This document shows, piece by piece, positions 44,954 to 54,066 of a DNA stretch of 63,460 nucleotides. The translations under genes and the position numbers were made by a program. The notes beneath the pieces were generated by a model. That model saw only the letters and a list, made by a program, of their open reading frames with translations, had not been told where the DNA came from and did not search any database. Source of the stretch: Bacteroidales bacterium (lineage in GTDB: Bacteria; Bacteroidota; Bacteroidia; Bacteroidales; WCHB1-69); assembly GCA_017651425.1 (NCBI GenBank), contig JAGCCZ010000069.1, positions 1-63,460 on the forward strand, in the 5' to 3' direction. The first letter of the stretch is position 1, and each line of letters opens with the position of its first letter.

Positions 44954-47800
44954 TTATTTGTTACCGTTGTAGGCGACTTCGTACTCTTCGTATCCTTCGA
45001 TGATGTCCCCAATCTTGATGTCGTTGCAGCCGTCGATGTTCAGACCGCAGTCCTGGCCGGAAACCACCTCCTTGACATCGTCTTTGAAACGGCGCAGGGA
45101 GCCAAGTTTGCCGGTGTAGATGACGATACCGTCGCGGATAAGGCGTATGCGGGTGTTGCGTTGCAGTTTTCCGTCAAGCACCATGCAGCCGGCCACGTTG
45201 CCGACCTTGGAGATATGGAACACTTCGCGCACTTCGATGTTGCAGACCACCTTTTCGCGAATCTCGGGTGAGTGCATGCCGGCGATGGCCTCCTTGATTT
45301 CGTTGATGGCGGTGTAGATGATGGAGTAGGTGCGGATGTCGATTTGCTCGGCTTCGGCCATCTTGCGGGCACCTGCGGTGGGACGCACCTGGAAAGCCAC
45401 AATGAGGGCGTTGGAAGCGGTGGCCAACATGACGTCCGTCTCGGTGACGGCACCCACGGACTTGTGGATGACGTTGACCTGCACCTGTTCGGTGGAGAGC
45501 TTGAGCAGCTCGCCGGACAATGCCTCGACGGAGCCGTCCACGTCACCCTTGACGATGATGTTGAGCTCCTTGAAGTCGCCGATGGCAATACGGCGGCCGA
45601 TCTCTTCGAGCGTGATGTGCTTTTGGGTGCGCAGTCCCATCTCTCGGGCAAGGCGGGCGCGCTTGGTGGCGATGCTGCGAGCCTCCGGCTCCGTCTCGCA
45701 CACCTTGAAGCTGTCACCGGCCTGCGGAGCACCGTTCAGTCCGAGCAGCAGCACGGGCGTGGCGGGGCCTGCCGATTTGATGGGCTGGTTACGCTCGTTG
45801 AACATGGCCTTGACCTTGCCGTAGCAGCTGCCTGCCAGAATGGGGTCGCCCACGGCGAGGGTGCCGTTCTGCACAAGCACCTTGGCCACGTAGCCGCGAC
45901 CCTTGTCAAGCGACGACTCGATGACGGCGCCGATGCCACGGCGGTTCGGATTGGCTTTCAGATTCAACATCTCGGCCTCCAACAACACTTTTTCCAACAG
46001 CTCGTTGACGTTGGTGCCGTGCTTGGCGTCAATCTCCTGGCATTGGTATTTGCCACCCCAGTCTTCGACCAGGATGTTCATGTTGGCCAACTCTTCGCGA
46101 ATCTTTTCCGGATTGGCGTTGGGCTTGTCAATCTTGGTGATGGCGAACACCATGGGCACGCCGGCGGCCTGGGCATGGTTGATGGCCTCGATGGTTTGGG
46201 GCATCACGGCGTCGTCGGCGGCGACCACGATAATACAAAGGTCGGTGATCTTGGCACCGCGGGCACGCATGGCGGTGAACGCCTCGTGGCCCGGCGTGTC
46301 GAGGAAGGTGATCTTGCGACCGTCGCTGAGCGACACCTCGTAAGCACCGATGTGCTGGGTGATGCCACCCGCCTCACCGGCGATGACGTTGGTCTTTCGG
46401 ATGTAGTCCAGCAAGGAGGTCTTACCATGGTCAACATGGCCCATCACCGTGATGATCGGGTGACGAGGAATCAGATCCTCGGGAGCGTCCTCCTGCTCGT
46501 GTTCTGCCCCGTCCTCCGCATCCGCGCCGATGAACTCCACTTGGAAGCCGAACTCCTCGGCAAGCAGCGAGATCGTCTCGGCATCCAACCGTTGGTTGAT
46601 GGAAACGAACAGCCCGATGCTCATACAAGTGGAGATGATTTCCGTCACAGGCTTGTTCATCATCGTGGCCAATTCGTTGGCGGTCAGGAACTCTGTGACT
46701 TTCAAGATTTTCTGGTTTTCGATTTCGAGCAACTCCTGCTCCTCGATACGCTCGTGGATCAACTGGCGTTTCTCCTTGCGGCGCTTTGCCGCCTTGGTCT
46801 TGCCGGCGGGCTCGAGACGTTGTTTGGTCTCTTTGATGCGGCGCTGGATGTCTTCCGGCGAAATCTCCACCTTCTCCACTTCGGCCTTTTTCTTCTCGTC
46901 TTTCTTGCCTGTACCGGCTCCGTTGGCCTTCACGCCAGTCTGCTTGAGAATTCTCTTGCGTTTCTTTTTCTTCTTGTCGGCGCTTTCGGCACTGCGTTTG
47001 TCATCCTTTCTGGAATCCTTGGACTTTTCGTCGGGAAGTTCAATCTTGCCCATGACTTTGGGACCGGCGAGTTTGGCCACTTCCGTTTTGATGAATTCCA
47101 CTTTCCTGTCTGAGGCAAAAGGTGATACGGGCTTTTGAGGCTCTTGGACGGGCTCGGGATTCTCCTCCTTGACGGGCTCCGGTGCGGGTTTGGATTTGGA
47201 CTCGGTTTTTTTCTCGCTCTTCTTCTTGGGGTTGAGGGCGGAGAGGTCGATCTTGTCGATGACTTTCGGCTGTTCCAAGTTGACGACGGTCTCGATGTGC
47301 TCGGGTTCCTTGCGCACCTCTTGCACGGGAGCATCTTGCTTGACTTCCGGCTCGGGTTCCGTCGTCGGCTCTGGCTGTGCCTCTTCCTTGGGCTCCGGTT
47401 TGGCCGGTTCAAGGTCTATTTTACCCAATACCTTGGGTTTTGGAACCTCAGTATCAATATGTTGCGGAGGATTGATGAGGTTATTGTCCTTGATGATGAG
47501 CGCATTCTCCTCAACCGGTTCCTCACGTTCTTCCGTCTTGGTGCTCTTTGCACGGCTCTCGGATTTTGCCTTTGCACTGAAGGTGCCGATGTCAATCTTG
47601 TCGGCCTCGGCTTTCACCAACTTTTCGCCTGCAAACTCCTGAAGAAGAATATCGTACATCTCTGCGGAGAGCTTGGCGTTAGGGTTCTCCTCGATTTCGA
47701 AATTCTTCTTCTTGAGCAAGGTTGTGATAGTGCCGATGGAGACGTTAAACTCACCGGCAGCCTTACCGAGACGTGGTATTTTTCTTTTTTCCTCTGGCAT
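44954..47800 (-). CDS. infB: Translation initiation factor IF-2
   Basis: The 948-residue GTPase has the N-terminal IF2_N helix ([22 protein letters not shown]) and a charged linker of about 300 residues rich in Pro, Glu and Lys. The G domain follows: G1 [10 protein letters not shown]3 DTPGHEAF and G4 TKID (usually NKxD). Domains II and III and the C-terminal fMet-tRNA-binding domain ([12 protein letters not shown]) complete it. It delivers initiator tRNA to the ribosome. The linker length is normal for Bacteroidota. Confidence 0.97.
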   Translation of the reverse strand: MPEEKRKIPRLGKAAGEFNVSIGTITTLLKKKNFEIEENPNAKLSAEMYDILLQEFAGEKLVKAEADKIDIGTFSAKAKSESRAKSTKTEEREEPVEENALIIKDNNLINPPQHIDTEVPKPKVLGKIDLEPAKPEPKEEAQPEPTTEPEPEVKQDAPVQEVRKEPEHIETVVNLEQPKVIDKIDLSALNPKKKSEKKTESKSKPAPEPVKEENPEPVQEPQKPVSPFASDRKVEFIKTEVAKLAGPKVMGKIELPDEKSKDSRKDDKRSAESADKKKKKRKRILKQTGVKANGAGTGKKDEKKKAEVEKVEISPEDIQRRIKETKQRLEPAGKTKAAKRRKEKRQLIHERIEEQELLEIENQKILKVTEFLTANELATMMNKPVTEIISTCMSIGLFVSINQRLDAETISLLAEEFGFQVEFIGADAEDGAEHEQEDAPEDLIPRHPIITVMGHVDHGKTSLLDYIRKTNVIAGEAGGITQHIGAYEVSLSDGRKITFLDTPGHEAFTAMRARGAKITDLCIIVVAADDAVMPQTIEAINHAQAAGVPMVFAITKIDKPNANPEKIREELANMNILVEDWGGKYQCQEIDAKHGTNVNELLEKVLLEAEMLNLKANPNRRGIGAVIESSLDKGRGYVAKVLVQNGTLAVGDPILAGSCYGKVKAMFNERNQPIKSAGPATPVLLLGLNGAPQAGDSFKVCETEPEARSIATKRARLAREMGLRTQKHITLEEIGRRIAIGDFKELNIIVKGDVDGSVEALSGELLKLSTEQVQVNVIHKSVGAVTETDVMLATASNALIVAFQVRPTAGARKMAEAEQIDIRTYSIIYTAINEIKEAIAGMHSPEIREKVVCNIEVREVFHISKVGNVAGCMVLDGKLQRNTRIRLIRDGIVIYTGKLGSLRRFKDDVKEVVSGQDCGLNIDGCNDIKIGDIIEGYEEYEVAYNGNK

Positions 47801-47848
47801 ATTGATTATTTGAATGAATAAGTCTTTTTTTCTTGTTGTTTTGGAAAA

Positions 47849-49096
47849 TTATTCGTTGATATCCAGCTCTTCCTTCACGGCGGCGATCATGGCATCCACG
47901 GTCTCCTCTTCAAGGTCTGTACGCTTGACGAGCTCGTCACGGCTGATGTTGAGGACACTCTTGGCGGTGTCGCAGCCGATGTTGATGAATTGTTCGATGA
48001 CCCAGTCGTCGAAGACATCGGCGAATTCGGTCAACGGCACGTCCTCCTCCTGGTCGATATCGTCGCGGAACACATCGATTTCATAGCCGGCGAGCTTGGA
48101 GGCGAGTTTGATGTTGTAGCCGCCCTTGCCGATGGCCAGCGACACTTGGTCGGATTTCATATAGACATTGGCCATCTTGTTCTCCTCGTCAATCTGGATG
48201 GAGGAGATTTTGGCGGGGCTGAGAGCTCTGGCAATCAACAACTCAGGGTTGGAGGTGTAGTTGATGATGTCGATGTTCTCGTTGTGCAGTTCACGGACAA
48301 TGCTGTGGATGCGGCTTCCCTTCACGCCGACGCAGGCGCCGACGGGGTCGATGCGGTCGTCGAAGGATTCGACAAGCACCTTGGCGCGTTCGCCCGGAGC
48401 CCGCACCACGTTGCGGATGGAGATGAGCCCCTCGTCGATTTCGGGGATCTCGGATTCCATCAGTCGCTCCAGAAACATCGGTGAGGTACGGGAAATGATG
48501 ATGCGCGGGGTGGAAGACTGTACCTCCACGCGGGCTACGACGGCGGTGAGGGAATCCCCCTTCTTGTAACGGTCGGCCGGAATCTGCTCCGACTTGGGCA
48601 GCACGAGTTCCACGTTCTCGTCGTCATACACCAGGATCTCTTTGCGCCATACCTGGTTGACCTCCCCGGTGATGACCTCGCCGATGCGGTGCTCGTATTT
48701 CTTGTAGATGACATCCTTTTCGTATTCCATGATCTTGGTGCTCAGGTTCTGGCGGATGGCTAAAATCTCGCGGCGGGCAAAATCGGTCAACTTGATGTTC
48801 TCCACCACCTCTTCGCCAATCTCGAAGTCGGCTTCGATCTTGATGGCGTCGGAGAGGGCGATCTGGTTGGCTTCGTCTTCCACTTCCCCGTCTTCCACGA
48901 TTTCAAGCGTGTGCTGGATCTCCAAATCACCGCGATCGACATTGACGATGATGTCAAATTGCGCGTCCGGACCGTATTTTTTGGTGAGCGCGGCGCGAAA
49001 CACGTCTTCGAGAATGTGCATCAGAGTTTCACGATCGATACTCTTGGATTCCTTGAATTCCGCAAAGGTGTCAATTAGGTTTACGTGTTCTTCCAT
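47849..49096 (-). CDS. nusA: Transcription termination/antitermination factor NusA
   Basis: The 415-residue protein has the NusA N-terminal domain (to about 130), an S1 domain (GEVITGEVNQVWRKEILVY), KH1 (DDRIDPVGACVGVKGSRIHSI key residues GxxG in GVKG) and KH2 (LAIGKGGYNIKLASKLAG). A short C-terminal helical region ends DAMIAAVKEELDINE. It binds RNA polymerase and nascent RNA. infB follows 48 nt downstream; the usual rimP gene upstream is missing. Confidence 0.96.
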   Translation of the reverse strand: MEEHVNLIDTFAEFKESKSIDRETLMHILEDVFRAALTKKYGPDAQFDIIVNVDRGDLEIQHTLEIVEDGEVEDEANQIALSDAIKIEADFEIGEEVVENIKLTDFARREILAIRQNLSTKIMEYEKDVIYKKYEHRIGEVITGEVNQVWRKEILVYDDENVELVLPKSEQIPADRYKKGDSLTAVVARVEVQSSTPRIIISRTSPMFLERLMESEIPEIDEGLISIRNVVRAPGERAKVLVESFDDRIDPVGACVGVKGSRIHSIVRELHNENIDIINYTSNPELLIARALSPAKISSIQIDEENKMANVYMKSDQVSLAIGKGGYNIKLASKLAGYEIDVFRDDIDQEEDVPLTEFADVFDDWVIEQFINIGCDTAKSVLNISRDELVKRTDLEEETVDAMIAAVKEELDINE

Positions 49097-49170
49097 TGTT
49101 GTATTTGCTTGTTAATTTATTACTTTCTTGTTTTATCTTATTGATATTGAGTTTAATATATATTCTACAT

Positions 49171-49200
49171 AAAAAAACTCCCACCCTAAGGTGAGAGTTC
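49171..49200 (-). terminator. Terminator of tRNA-Gln
   Basis: On the minus strand, AACTCTCAC and GTGGGAGTT form a 9-bp stem (one G-T pair) followed by seven T, 9 nt past the tRNA 3' end. Confidence 0.75.
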
Positions 49201-49208
49201 GTTTTGCA

Positions 49209-49281
49209 GTTGAGCTAGCAGGATTCGAACCTACACAGGCAGAACCAAAATCTGTAGTGCTACCGTTACACCATAGCTCAA
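49209..49281 (-). tRNA. tRNA-Gln(TTG)
   Basis: Minus-strand cloverleaf: acceptor TTGAGCT/AGCTCAA (7 of 7 pairs), anticodon loop TTTTGGT with anticodon TTG, T arm GTAGG-TTCGAAT-CCTGC. The discriminator base is C, and CCA is not encoded. The outermost anticodon-stem pair is mismatched. Confidence 0.92.
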
Positions 49282-49301
49282 TCCATTCGTCAATTGAGGC
49301 C

Positions 49302-49310
49302 GCAAAAATA
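49302..49310 (-). promoter_or_regulatory. Promoter -7 box for tRNA-Gln
   Basis: TATTTTTGC on the minus strand, 20 nt before the tRNA 5' end. Confidence 0.65.
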
Positions 49311-49384
49311 CACTTTTTTTAATATCAAAACTATGGGTGGAAAATTTTTTTATTTTTTTTCGATACAGCATATGAAAAAAAATG

Positions 49385-49393
49385 TATTTTTGC
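49385..49393 (+). promoter_or_regulatory. Promoter -7 box for tRNA-Arg
   Basis: TATTTTTGC, 18 nt before the tRNA 5' end at 49412. Confidence 0.7.
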
Positions 49394-49411
49394 GCGCTCT
49401 AAAAAAGCAAT

Positions 49412-49488
49412 GGCCCCTTAGCTCAACTGAATAGAGCATTTGACTACGGATCAAAAGGTTGCAGGTTTGAATCCTGCAGGGGTCACCA
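49412..49488 (+). tRNA. tRNA-Arg(ACG), CCA encoded
   Basis: Cloverleaf: acceptor GGCCCCT/AGGGGTC, D arm GCTC/GAGC, anticodon stem TTTGA/TCAAA around loop CTACGGA giving anticodon ACG, T arm GCAGG-TTTGAAT-CCTGC. Discriminator A is followed by CCA, unlike the other two tRNAs here. A34 of this tRNA is the known substrate of TadA, encoded 38 bp away. Confidence 0.95.
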
Positions 49489-49490
49489 CG

Positions 49491-49527
49491 AAAGAGAAAC
49501 GTTATTTTGCGCGTTTCTCTTTTTTTT
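49491..49527. terminator. Bidirectional terminator between tRNA-Arg and tadA
   Basis: AAAGAGAAACG and CGTTTCTCTTT form an 11-bp stem around a 10-nt loop, with T8 on the plus strand. The last base is shared with the tadA stop codon. The stem's left AAA could act as a short T-tract for the minus strand. Confidence 0.7.
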
Positions 49528-49964
49528 CATCTTTTTTCTTTGAAAAAATCAATCAAAATCTGCGCACATTCCGATTGAAGGATGCCTTTTTCCACATTCA
49601 TTTTGGAAGGAAGCACGGCTGCGCGGAGCAGAGTATAGCCTTTTTTGGGATCATCGGCACCATAGACAAGGCGGTCAAGTTGCGCGTGTGCGATGGCACC
49701 TGCGCACATGACGCAGGGCTCCAAGGTGACATAAAGGGTGCATCCCTTCAGGTATTTTGCCCCAAGGGCACTGCTCGCCGCCGTGATGGCAATCATCTCC
49801 GCATGGGCGGTCACATCACGCAATGTCTCGGTCAGGTTGTGCCCGCGTGCGATGATCCGGTCGTTGAGCACGATGACGGCTCCTACTGGCACCTCGTCGG
49901 CATCGAGGGCTTCGCGCGCCTCCGCCAAGGCCATTTTCATATAATATTCGTCCTTGTTTTCCAT
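49527..49964 (-). CDS. tadA: tRNA-specific adenosine deaminase TadA
   Basis: The 145-residue zinc deaminase has the catalytic HAEMIAI (zinc His and proton-shuttling Glu) and PCVMCAGAI (two zinc Cys). It converts A34 of tRNA-Arg(ACG) to inosine so that one tRNA reads CGU, CGC and CGA. Length and the MKMALAEAREALDADEVPVGAVIV N-terminus (key residues DEVPVGAV) fit TadA better than guanine deaminase. It sits 1 nt after mutY and converges on tRNA-Arg(ACG). Confidence 0.9.
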   Translation of the reverse strand: MENKDEYYMKMALAEAREALDADEVPVGAVIVLNDRIIARGHNLTETLRDVTAHAEMIAITAASSALGAKYLKGCTLYVTLEPCVMCAGAIAHAQLDRLVYGADDPKKGYTLLRAAVLPSKMNVEKGILQSECAQILIDFFKEKR

Positions 49965-49965
49965 G

Positions 49966-50982
49966 TCAGTCGTTTGGGTTTTGAGATATAAGTTGCTGCT
50001 GTTGCAAGAATTCCACCATCACTTTCGGCATTGGGAAGTCGCCGATCTTTTTTTGCGGCACCAAAAGCTGATGTCCGGACAAGGTGGGCTTCCGTGTCTC
50101 TTCCACTATGTAGAATCTGGCGTGGATGACTTGGTGCGTGAGCACTTCACGCAGTTGTGCGATGCACCGGAGACCCGGAAGGGTGGTGTCGGCAGCCGTC
50201 TCCTGCAGGGGAAATTGGTAGAGGTTGCGCCAGATGTCGCGCCCAGTCCGTTTTTCCAAAATCATACTATTATTATATATGTGTATGGAAAAATGGAAAA
50301 AGCGTTCCCGTTTGGCGGTGCGGCGGATCTTGACGGGCAGGATGTCGGTGAGGCCGTGGGTGGCGGCATGGCATTCGCGTCGGAAAGGGCATTCGTCGCA
50401 TTTGGGTTTTTGGGGGAGGCAGACGATGGCGCCGAGCTCCATCATGGCCTGGTTGAACTCACCGGGGCGCCGGGAGTCGAGGAGCTGTGTGCAGCGTTGG
50501 GTGATGGCGGTGCGGGTGGCGGGGCTGGAGATGTCGTCGGCAATGCCGAAGATGCGGGCGGAGACGCGCAGCACGTTGCCGTCCACGGCGGGGTGGGGGA
50601 GACCGAAGGCGATGGAGGCAATGGCGGCGGCGGTATAGTCGCCCACGCCTTTGAGGGCGCGAATCTCTTCGTAGCTGTCAGGGAAGAGTCCATGGTGCTT
50701 GTCGACAATCTGTTGCGCGGCGGCGTGCAGGTTGCGGGCGCGCGTGTAGTAGCCCAAACCCTGCCAGAGGCGCAACACCCGCTCTTCCTCGGCGGCGGCC
50801 AGTGTTTGGACATCCGGGAAAGCCGCAATGAAGCGCAAATAGTAGTCCCACCCCTGTTGCACACGGGTTTGCTGAAGGATGATTTCGGAAATCCAGATCT
50901 TATAGGGATCCTTTTCGCCGCGCCATGGCAGCGAGCGTTTGTGGTCGTCGTACCAGGTCAGCAGCGTATGCGCGAATGGCAT
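49966..50982 (-). CDS. mutY: A/G-specific adenine DNA glycosylase MutY
   Basis: MutY removes adenine opposite 8-oxoguanine. The 338-residue protein has the helix-hairpin-helix LKGVGDYTAAAIASIAF with the catalytic Asp in AVDGNVLRV. The [4Fe-4S] loop has spacing C-X6-C-X2-C-X5-C (CLPQKPKC, DEC, PFRREC). The C-terminal domain reads 8-oxoG (MILEKRTGRDIWRNLYQFP; key residue W). It lies 1 nt after the OmpA lipoprotein gene and 1 nt before tadA, so the three share a transcript. Confidence 0.95.
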   Translation of the reverse strand: MPFAHTLLTWYDDHKRSLPWRGEKDPYKIWISEIILQQTRVQQGWDYYLRFIAAFPDVQTLAAAEEERVLRLWQGLGYYTRARNLHAAAQQIVDKHHGLFPDSYEEIRALKGVGDYTAAAIASIAFGLPHPAVDGNVLRVSARIFGIADDISSPATRTAITQRCTQLLDSRRPGEFNQAMMELGAIVCLPQKPKCDECPFRRECHAATHGLTDILPVKIRRTAKRERFFHFSIHIYNNSMILEKRTGRDIWRNLYQFPLQETAADTTLPGLRCIAQLREVLTHQVIHARFYIVEETRKPTLSGHQLLVPQKKIGDFPMPKVMVEFLQQQQLISQNPND

Positions 50983-50983
50983 G

Positions 50984-51949
50984 TTAGTTGTTCTGTATCA
51001 GCTCGAAGAGCTTGTCAAGGTTGGGGGTGAGAATGATTTCGGTGCGGCGGTTCTTGGCGCGGGCCTCGGCACTGTCGTTTGTGTCGATGGGCAGATACTC
51101 GCTGCGTCCGGAGGCGGAGAGACGCACCGGGGCGATGTTGCCGCTGGCAAGGATGGCCTTGACCACGGAGGTGGCGCGCAGCACGCTCAGATCCCAGTTG
51201 TCCTTCACTTGGCCGCTGCCGCGGTAGGGCACGTTGTCGGTATGGCCCTCGATGAGGACGGAGATCTCCTTCTCGCTCTCCAGCACGCTGGCCAACTGCC
51301 TGATGGCGTTGAGACCTTGCTCGTTGATGGTCCAGCTGCCCGAGGCAAACAGCAGTTTGTCTTCCATGGAAACATAGACCTTCCCGTCTTTTTCCATGAC
51401 GTTGAGGCCGCTGCCTTCAAAACCCTTGAGGGCGGCGCTGACTTTGTCCTTGAGGGCCTTCACCTCGGCATCTTTTTGATTGAGGATGTTCTGCATCTCG
51501 CGGATGCGGGCCTCCTTGGCTTCAAGCACGGCCCTGGCAGCGTTCAGGGAGTCTTGCTGGGCTGCAAGGTCGTCCTTGATCTTGTCGATATTGTCCAACA
51601 GCTGGTTCATCTGGCTTTGGTTGTTGACGTTCTGCTCCGCGAAGTTCTTGAGCAGCTCATCGTAGTCGCGGGTGGCCTTGGCCAGATCACGCTCCGATTG
51701 GCGGAGACGGCGCGAGAGGGCCAGCGTGTCTTTCTCCAATTGCTCCACCTTGAGCAGCTGGGTGTTCAGGTCGGCCGTGAGCTGTTTCTTGGCGTTGGCG
51801 AAATCCACATTCTCGGAATTGGCGTATGTCAGGTCGTCCTGGCATCTCTTGTATTGGTTTTGCAATTCCGTATATTTTTGTTTGGTCACGCAGCCCGTGA
51901 ACTGTGCCGCGAGGAACAGGGATAAAATAATGATGCTAAATCTTTTCAT
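50984..51949 (-). CDS. OmpA family lipoprotein with coiled coil
   Basis: The 321-residue protein begins with a lipoprotein signal (SIIILSLFLAAQFTG then Cys). A long coiled coil spans about residues 25-170 (repeated LxxQLxxLxxI-like heptads). A C-terminal OmpA peptidoglycan-binding domain follows: LLFASGSWTINEQG, IEGHTDNVPYRG, NWDLSVLRATSVV and AKNRRTEIIL. It would bridge the outer membrane and the cell wall. The promoter is at 51972; mutY and tadA follow. Confidence 0.92.
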   Translation of the reverse strand: MKRFSIIILSLFLAAQFTGCVTKQKYTELQNQYKRCQDDLTYANSENVDFANAKKQLTADLNTQLLKVEQLEKDTLALSRRLRQSERDLAKATRDYDELLKNFAEQNVNNQSQMNQLLDNIDKIKDDLAAQQDSLNAARAVLEAKEARIREMQNILNQKDAEVKALKDKVSAALKGFEGSGLNVMEKDGKVYVSMEDKLLFASGSWTINEQGLNAIRQLASVLESEKEISVLIEGHTDNVPYRGSGQVKDNWDLSVLRATSVVKAILASGNIAPVRLSASGRSEYLPIDTNDSAEARAKNRRTEIILTPNLDKLFELIQNN

Positions 51950-51971
51950 TTGTACAATAGTATATTGGCGT

Positions 51972-51980
51972 GCAAAAATA
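51972..51980 (-). promoter_or_regulatory. Promoter -7 box for OmpA-mutY-tadA
   Basis: TATTTTTGC on the minus strand, 22 nt before the start at 51949. Confidence 0.65.
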
Positions 51981-52086
51981 GTGCGGATATTCGGACCATG
52001 CCCGCCGATTTGAAAATATTTATAAACATGATTTGTTTAATAAAAAGGGATGTAGAAGGAAATTATATAATCATCAAAGAAAATTG

Positions 52087-52095
52087 TACTTTTGC
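52087..52095 (+). promoter_or_regulatory. Promoter -7 box for CDF transporter
   Basis: TACTTTTGC, 32 nt before the ATG at 52128; it rules out the open frame starting inside it. Confidence 0.7.
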
Positions 52096-52127
52096 GGTCT
52101 GTTAAAAACTTCCACATCGTCCAAAAA

Positions 52128-53015
52128 ATGTCACGGGAAAAGGAAATTTACAAGGTCACGTTAGTGGGGTCGGCGGGCAACATCGCCTTGCTGACCTTCA
52201 AGTTCATCGCCGGGGTGCTCGGCAACAGCGCGGCAATGATCGCCGACGCGGTGCATTCGCTGTCCGATTTCCTCACCGACCTCATGGTGGTCGCTTTTGT
52301 CCATATCAGCGCGAAACCGCAGGACAAGTCGCACGACTACGGCCACGGCAAGTTCGAGACGTTGGCCACCTTCTTTGTCGGGCTGGCGTTGGTGGCCGCC
52401 GCCACGGGCATCATTGTCTCCGGTGCTGTGAAGTTAGCAGACTGGCTGAAGGGTGCGCAGTTGGAGGCGCCCGGCAAGCTCGCCTTATGGGCGGCGTTGA
52501 TCTCCATCCTCGTGAAAGAGGGACTGTACCAATACACGATGCGCAAGGGAAAGTTTCTTGATTCCCAAGCCGTTGTGGCAAATGCTTGGCATCACCGCAG
52601 CGATGCGCTCTCATCGGTGGGCGCGGCCATCGGTATCGGCGGAGCCATCCTGCTCGGTGACCGCTGGACGGTGCTCGACCCCTTGGCCTCCATCGTGGTG
52701 GGCGCCATGTTAGTGAAAGTGGCCGTCGATCTGCTCAAAGGGAGCGTCAACGAGCTCACGGAGTGTTCGCTGCCCGAGGAGACAGAACATGAAATTGAGG
52801 ATATTATCACCTCTTTTCCGGATGTGACAGACCCGCACAACCTGCGCACGCGGCGCATCGGCAACCGCATCGCCATCGAGGCGCACATCCGCATGGACGG
52901 CACTTTGACGTTGGACACGGTCCACGCCCGCACCACCGACATTGAGCGGAAGCTCAAGGATCGTTTCGGCGCGGACACGCACGTCACGTTGCACACGGAA
53001 CCGTTGAAGGCGTAG
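52128..53015 (+). CDS. Cation diffusion facilitator family transporter
   Basis: The 295-residue efflux protein has about six membrane helices with metal-site motifs DAVHSLSDFLTD (helix 2) and HHRSDALSS (helix 5), then a cytoplasmic C-terminal domain (DVTDPHNLRTRRIGN, IEAHIRMD). These fit CDF exporters of Zn, Fe or Mn; the metal is not shown. Its TAG stop is the TAG of the palindromic repeat that begins at 53012. Confidence 0.92.
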   Translation: MSREKEIYKVTLVGSAGNIALLTFKFIAGVLGNSAAMIADAVHSLSDFLTDLMVVAFVHISAKPQDKSHDYGHGKFETLATFFVGLALVAAATGIIVSGAVKLADWLKGAQLEAPGKLALWAALISILVKEGLYQYTMRKGKFLDSQAVVANAWHHRSDALSSVGAAIGIGGAILLGDRWTVLDPLASIVVGAMLVKVAVDLLKGSVNELTECSLPEETEHEIEDIITSFPDVTDPHNLRTRRIGNRIAIEAHIRMDGTLTLDTVHARTTDIERKLKDRFGADTHVTLHTEPLKA

Positions 53016-53093
53016 AGACGCGCCGCGGCGCGTCTCTATAAATGCGTCTCCGTGGCGCGTCTCTACAAATGTGTCTCCGCGGCACGTCTCTAC
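53012..53093. repeat. Palindromic repeat with two extra half-units
   Basis: A near-perfect 28-bp palindrome (GTAGAGACGCGCCG and CGGCGCGTCTCTAT, one mismatch) is followed by two 27-bp units ending GGCGCGTCTCTAC and GGCACGTCTCTAC. Bases 53013-53015 are the stop of the CDF gene, and 53090-53092 are the stop (minus strand) of the DUF1295 gene. Confidence 0.85.
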
Positions 53094-53992
53094 AGGAACA
53101 TCCTCGTCCTTTTGCGATATTCGGCGTAGCCCGGCTTGTTCTGCAGCTGCCGCTTCTCCATCAGCGGGACACTTACGCATACAAAAAGCAAGGTCATCGC
53201 AATCGGGCCGCAGATAAGCCAGTCTATGCCTCCCAAAACGCAGTACATCAACCAAACACCCCACCAGAACAGGATTTCTCCAAAATAGTTGGGATGCCGC
53301 CCGTGTTTCCATAAACCGACGTTGCAGTATTGTCCTGGGTTGGCGGCACGAAAGTCGTGGATCTGTTTGTCTGCGACAAGCTGGAGGGTGGCCGCCGCAA
53401 TACATACAAGGAACCCGAAGCAAAGACGGAGGGTCGTGATGAGCAAGGTGTGCATTCCTTCGGTACACAGGCCATAGATGTCTTGGAAAGTGAATCCCCA
53501 CTCATACATCATCAGTCCGGGCAGCATGGCGCCAAAGACCACGACCGTGGGCATCAGGTTCAGTCCAAACAGGTTGAGGAGGTGGAAAAGGAGCGGGTGC
53601 AGTTTGCGGTATTGGGTGTAACGCCAGTCCTCGTGGCCTATCCCCTTGAAGGTGATTGCCCAGTTGCGAGTGAGTCGCCACCCCCAGTACCACGAAGCCA
53701 CAAGCAACAGGATCACTGGCACTGACCAGGTATGGGTGTGGAAGGCCCAAAACAGGAATGCCAGGGGTGGAAACACGCTCCAGTAGGGATCATAGACGGA
53801 GACGTTGCGGAACAGCAGTCCGAAGAGCCACACCACGACTGTGGCCGCCGCATCGGCGGTGAAAAGTTGCCAGAGGTAGTGCCAGCCGGTGTTGGCCAGA
53901 CTCTTATACACGAGCATCCCGACCGCGAAGGCGAGCGCGTAAACGACTGTGATGATGACAAAACTGAGGCTTCGAGACTCTTTGACGGACAT
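53090..53992 (-). CDS. DUF1295 (steroid 5-alpha-reductase-like) membrane protein
   Basis: The 300-residue protein has seven or so hydrophobic segments and the DUF1295 C-terminal signature NVGLWKHGRHPNYFGEILFWWG around residue 235. The family resembles steroid 5-alpha reductases and isoprenylcysteine methyltransferases; the substrate here is unknown. The start at 53992 (MSVKES) lies 26 nt after a -7 box; a frame-open extension to 54040 would start upstream of that box. Its TAG stop lies in the repeat at 53012-53093. Confidence 0.85.
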   Translation of the reverse strand: MSVKESRSLSFVIITVVYALAFAVGMLVYKSLANTGWHYLWQLFTADAAATVVVWLFGLLFRNVSVYDPYWSVFPPLAFLFWAFHTHTWSVPVILLLVASWYWGWRLTRNWAITFKGIGHEDWRYTQYRKLHPLLFHLLNLFGLNLMPTVVVFGAMLPGLMMYEWGFTFQDIYGLCTEGMHTLLITTLRLCFGFLVCIAAATLQLVADKQIHDFRAANPGQYCNVGLWKHGRHPNYFGEILFWWGVWLMYCVLGGIDWLICGPIAMTLLFVCVSVPLMEKRQLQNKPGYAEYRKRTRMFL

Positions 53993-54018
53993 TTTGAGTT
54001 GGATTTTTGATTCGGGCG

Positions 54019-54027
54019 GCAAAAATA
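54019..54027 (-). promoter_or_regulatory. Promoter -7 box for DUF1295 gene
   Basis: TATTTTTGC on the minus strand, 26 nt before the start at 53992; divergent from the box at 54054. Confidence 0.65.
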
Positions 54028-54053
54028 CAACATTTATCATTTCTTGATTTTAC

Positions 54054-54062
54054 TATTTTTGC
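54054..54062 (+). promoter_or_regulatory. Promoter -7 box for chimeric antitoxin gene
   Basis: TATTTTTGC ends 4 nt before the ATG at 54067, so the message is nearly leaderless. Confidence 0.65.
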
Positions 54063-54066
54063 ACCG

